Shown here: positions 4,716 to 6,364 of the stretch, one piece after another
How positions within the stretch are numbered: the stretch's first letter is position 1
How the letters are laid out: every line of letters starts with the position of its first letter
Source of the DNA: Minisyncoccota bacterium
GTDB lineage: Bacteria > Patescibacteriota > Minisyncoccia > SW-4-49-11
Assembly (NCBI GenBank): GCA_018609785.1
Contig: JAHEOE010000095.1
Coordinates: forward strand, 1 to 6,364
Direction: 5' to 3'
DNA length: 6,364 bases
The notes under the pieces: generated by a model
Databases searched by the model: none
The model's input: only the letters and a program-made list of their open reading frames with translations
What the model was told of the DNA's origin: nothing
Position numbers and translations under genes: made by a program

Positions 4716-4901
4716 ATGAATATCAAACGTGCCCTCGTCGCACTTGTAGACCTGGGCGTCTGGTACGCGTTTATCTATTACTGGCTCCACACCATCCGTG
4801 CCGAGGACGTCACGCTGTGGCTCAATTCCCTGATTCTGTTGGTGATGTGCTTGGTGGGACTGGCCCTCATTCCGTTTGCCTTTCCGCGCGGAAAAACCTA
4901 G
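4716..4901 (+). CDS. Small two-helix membrane protein, unknown
   Basis: The 61-aa product starts with a basic MNIKR, has membrane segments at about residues 6-26 and 34-55 separated by an R-A-E-D loop, and ends in a basic PRGKT tail. No family is recognised. An open frame extends upstream to 4590 but runs through tRNA-Val and tRNA-Pro, so the true start is ATG 4716, 18 bases after tRNA-Pro. There is no Shine-Dalgarno sequence and no separate promoter, so it is probably cotranscribed with the tRNAs and freed by tRNA 3'-end processing. The stop is 7 bases before a mobile repeat copy, which may have replaced its original terminator region. Confidence 0.7.
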   Translation: MNIKRALVALVDLGVWYAFIYYWLHTIRAEDVTLWLNSLILLVMCLVGLALIPFAFPRGKT

Positions 4902-4908
4902 AAGCCGG

Positions 4909-5044
4909 CTCAAAAATATTCTTTCGGTCCCTCTATTATACACATTATGAAGGCGACAGAGCGTATGAACGAATTTTGGGTATGGTAGGCCGTAGGCGTT
5001 AAATGCCAGTGAATACGTTTCTGTCGTCTTCATATAATTTTGAG
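4909..5044 (+). repeat. Palindromic mobile-type repeat, copy A
   Basis: The ends CTCAAAAATATT (4909-4920) and AATTTTGAG (5036-5044) are inverted. Inside, TATGAAGGCGACAG (4946-4959) pairs with 5021-5034, with one G·U at 4953/5027, and continues as AGCGTAT with ATACGTT (4960-4966 and 5013-5019). The 46-base apical part (4967-5012) differs from copy B by one base and contains a small hairpin at 4995-5007. A -10-like CTATTATACA precedes the stem. It is shorter than copy B by about 15 bases before the right end and lacks one G in the stem. Short frames in the two copies are shifted by that indel, so it does not code for protein. It looks like a MITE or a structured-RNA element; the family is not recognised. 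Confidence 0.85.
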
Positions 5045-5077
5045 ATGAGATCCGGAAAACGACTCAAAATTCTCCCC

Positions 5078-5446
5078 TTACTCTTCCTCCAAACTCATTA
5101 CGCCCAAAGCAAGGGCCGCAAACAACAAGCCCACATTCCGGAACAGAATATCGAGTTGCGACCAATTGAACCCGATAATCAACGCCAAAAAAATTGCCAT
5201 TAGAAAGCTCGGAATTGCCAGTTTTTTCCCGCTCAAAAGCCACCCCGCTATAAACAACTCTCCCCACGTGGATATCTGAAAGACGATATCTCGCAGATCT
5301 CCGGGTAAAAAGGAGGGAGTATATGCCTTCCAGGAAAGCGGCTCGGTCAACGCTCCGATACCCGCATATATCAAGACGAACGCAAGGCCGATCTGCAGAA
5401 GCCGGCGCACGTATGTATCTCTATTGTGTCGTATAAATTCTTTCAT
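5078..5446 (-). CDS. DoxX-like family membrane protein
   Basis: The 122-aa protein has a basic N-terminus and four hydrophobic segments, at about residues 15-35, 56-74, 77-95 and 103-117, a usual size for DoxX-like proteins. Family-like features are GLAFVLIYAGIGAL followed by a Pro and aromatic-rich stretch (LTEPLSWKAYTPSFLP), G-E-L-F in helix 2, and FRNVGLLFAALAL near the C-terminus. DoxX relatives act in respiratory or redox-linked membrane complexes; the role here is unknown. It lies downstream of the cupredoxin gene on the same strand but beyond a terminator, so it may need its own promoter. CTTATAAG at 5462-5469, with TATAAG on the minus strand 15 bases before the ATG, is a candidate. 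No Shine-Dalgarno sequence is seen. Confidence 0.85.
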   Translation of the reverse strand: MKEFIRHNRDTYVRRLLQIGLAFVLIYAGIGALTEPLSWKAYTPSFLPGDLRDIVFQISTWGELFIAGWLLSGKKLAIPSFLMAIFLALIIGFNWSQLDILFRNVGLLFAALALGVMSLEEE

Positions 5447-5466
5447 AGAGATGACTAAATTCTTAT

Positions 5467-5498
5467 AAGAAAAGCGGAGTGTATGCTCCGCTTTTCTT
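5467..5498 (-). terminator. Terminator between cupredoxin and DoxX-like genes
   Basis: A perfect 13-bp stem AAGAAAAGCGGAG/CTCCGCTTTTCTT (5467-5479 with 5486-5498) with a 6-base loop has T-rich flanks on both strands. In this context it ends the minus-strand cupredoxin transcript 20 bases after its stop codon. Confidence 0.88.
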
Positions 5499-5518
5499 TC
5501 GTATACGCATCTGATTTT

Positions 5519-6037
5519 CTACTCCACAATCACCATGCCACCTGCTGAGGCATTTACGTGATTATGATACTCCCATTCTCCCGTTTTCTCGAACGTAAAG
5601 GTATAGGTTTCACCGACCCTACACTGATCAAACGCCCCGCCGACGGCATCGCCGTTCTCGCAATGCTCATTGGTTGACGTTCCGTCATACTCGGTGTGCG
5701 TCGGATGCTGGTCACTGCCGACCCACATATCATCGTTTCCTTCATTTACGAATCGCACGGTCTCTCCTTGATCGATTGTCACCTCTTGAGGAGAAAACTC
5801 CCCGTTCCGGTACGTAACTTCCGCGGCTACGTCCCTCTCATTTCCGGACGGTTCGGACGTTGACGCGCTATCCGAAGGAGAATTTGGCAATTCTTCATTC
5901 CGGTTCTCTTCTACGGGTGCTTGAGTGTTAGCCGGAGACTCTTCCTCGTCGGAATTTCTCATAACCAGCATCACCACAAGAGCAATCCCCCCGATGATGA
6001 TAATGGCTACAAGAATTCCTTTGACCGTATTGTTCAT
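5519..6037 (-). CDS. Membrane-anchored cupredoxin-like protein
   Basis: The 172-aa protein has one N-terminal membrane helix (about residues 7-26) and an acidic Ser/Pro/Glu-rich linker (about 28-70). An outside cupredoxin fold follows, with EVTYRNGEFSPQEVTIDQGETVRFVNEG (about 73-100) and a C-terminal GEWEYHNHVNASAGGMVIV (153-171). Likely metal ligands are H111 or H114 and H158, H160 and M168. The Cys of classical type 1 copper sites (YxCxxH) is absent: the segment reads YHNH. Two cysteines (C126, C139) lie in an inserted loop and could form a disulfide. It would bind copper or transfer electrons at the cell surface, but the site may be non-blue or non-functional. Upstream is an extended -10 promoter; no Shine-Dalgarno sequence is visible. 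A terminator follows. Confidence 0.9.
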   Translation of the reverse strand: MNNTVKGILVAIIIIGGIALVVMLVMRNSDEEESPANTQAPVEENRNEELPNSPSDSASTSEPSGNERDVAAEVTYRNGEFSPQEVTIDQGETVRFVNEGNDDMWVGSDQHPTHTEYDGTSTNEHCENGDAVGGAFDQCRVGETYTFTFEKTGEWEYHNHVNASAGGMVIVE

Positions 6038-6067
6038 AAATTGTCTGTTACTTTTAATACTAAATGT

Positions 6068-6076
6068 AGTATATCA
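6068..6076 (-). promoter_or_regulatory. Extended -10 promoter of the cupredoxin gene
   Basis: The minus strand reads TGATATACT (6076-6068), a TGn extension plus a TATACT -10 box matching those of the tRNA promoters. No -35 box is evident at 16-18 bases. The predicted start near 6061 gives a leader of about 24 bases without a ribosome site. Confidence 0.65.
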
Positions 6077-6099
6077 TAGGTTTTATGTATTCTTCTACT

Positions 6100-6265
6100 A
6101 GAGCCCATCTCAAAAATATTCTTTCGGAATGTCTATTATACACATATGAAGGCGACAGGAGCGTATGAACGAATTTTGGGTATGGTAGGCCGTAGGCATT
6201 AAATGCCAGTGAATACGTTTCTGTCGCCTTCATATACTTTCACCTTCAATAATTTTGAGGGCTCT
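6100..6265 (+). repeat. Palindromic mobile-type repeat, copy B
   Basis: This is the fuller copy. Outer inverted ends pair AGAGCCC (6100-6106) with GGGCTCT (6259-6265), and CTCAAAAATATT (6109-6120) with AATAATTTTGAG (6248-6259). Inside is a continuous 23-bp stem (6144-6166 with 6213-6235) with two G·U pairs on the plus strand. The 46-base apical region (6167-6212) contains the hairpin GGCAT/ATGCC (6195-6199 with 6203-6207). CTATTATACA (6133-6142) could act as a -10 box that starts a transcript at the base of the stem. No clear target-site duplication is seen. Orientation is the same as copy A, about 1.2 kb away. Confidence 0.87.
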
Positions 6266-6268
6266 TGC

Positions 6269-6309
6269 CCAGTTAACAGAGATATAATAAGGTATAAGCA
6301 GTTAACTGG
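6269..6309 (+). promoter_or_regulatory. Promoter region with paired AGTTAAC operator-like boxes
   Basis: CCAGTTAAC (6269-6277) and GTTAACTGG (6301-6309) form a perfect 9-bp inverted repeat flanking TATAAT (6283-6288). Each arm is itself nearly palindromic around GTTAAC, so they also read as two like-oriented boxes, CAGTTAAC. The second box ends in GGAG, the ribosome site of the next gene. The layout suits a repressor bound across the -10 region. No good -35 box is seen. Confidence 0.55.
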
Positions 6310-6318
6310 AGTGGAAAA

Positions 6319-6364
6319 ATGGAGGTACATAAGGGTCGACGGATAACAAAACCAAAGTATCAGA
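6319..6364 (+). CDS. Start of an unidentified gene, cut by window end
   Basis: Fifteen codons are open to the window edge, reading MEVHKGRRITKPKYQ. GGAG (6308-6311) is seven bases before the ATG, and a TATAAT box with flanking inverted boxes lies upstream, so it looks like a real, regulated start. The N-terminus is basic, which would suit a nucleic-acid-binding protein, but too little is visible to name a family. A repressor that binds its own AGTTAAC boxes is one possibility and is speculative. Confidence 0.5.
   Translation, partial: MEVHKGRRITKPKYQ

Noticed and set aside
4817..5002. Frame running through the gene end and repeat copy A
   Set aside because: The repeat core is read in a different frame in the two copies because of a one-base indel, so it is not under protein selection.
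230..6037. Alternative genetic code (TGA read as Gly or Trp)
   Set aside because: All main genes are complete with standard stops and have no in-frame TGA; they end in TAA or TAG, which alone is not evidence of recoding.
4909..6265. CRISPR array or integron attC interpretation of the repeats
   Set aside because: There are only two copies 1.2 kb apart with genes between, no regular spacers, and no attC-type GTTRRRY/RYYYAAC boxes at the stem ends.

Overview
The window looks like a compact bacterial chromosome segment, probably from the Candidate Phyla Radiation (Patescibacteria). This is an inference from gene content and style: many very short genes, small membrane proteins without recognisable families, a short DoxX-type protein, a membrane-anchored cupredoxin with a His-rich site, several genes without a Shine-Dalgarno sequence, and tRNA genes of which only some encode CCA. 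All the longer reading frames end in TAA or TAG, and nothing indicates a recoded stop codon.

Layout. (1) 73-2381, plus strand: promoter, tRNA-His(GTG), then a two-gene NatA/NatB-type ABC exporter, with the tRNA only 22 bases upstream of the ATPase gene. (2) 2382-2739: two intrinsic terminators in tandem, then an extended -10 promoter driving tRNA-Asp(GTC) and tRNA-Ala(TGC). (3) 2740-3238: a long leader with a possible 12-codon leader peptide, a 68-aa two-helix membrane protein and its terminator. (4) 3314-4203: a minus-strand 62-aa single-helix protein and a plus-strand HAM1/RdgB-family nucleotide pyrophosphatase, diverging from back-to-back -10 boxes that would make both mRNAs leaderless. 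(5) 4259-4482: a self-contained unit for a 39-aa secreted or membrane peptide, with promoter, Shine-Dalgarno and terminator. (6) 4497-4901: promoter, tRNA-Val(CAC), tRNA-Pro(GGG) and a 61-aa membrane protein, again with tRNA directly before mRNA. (7) 4909-6265: two direct copies of a palindromic repeat bracket two minus-strand envelope genes, a DoxX-like protein and a membrane-anchored cupredoxin. (8) 6269-6364: a promoter region with paired AGTTAAC boxes and the first 15 codons of a further gene.

The most unusual item is the repeat pair at 4909-5044 and 6100-6265. Each copy has outer inverted ends around CTCAAAA, a -10-like box at the foot of a long stem (23 bp in copy B), and a nearly invariant 46-base loop. 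The two base substitutions that fall in stems between the copies both change a Watson-Crick pair into G·U on the plus strand. This points to a mobile, MITE-like element whose plus strand folds, either as an RNA or as single-stranded DNA. I do not recognise it as a named family.
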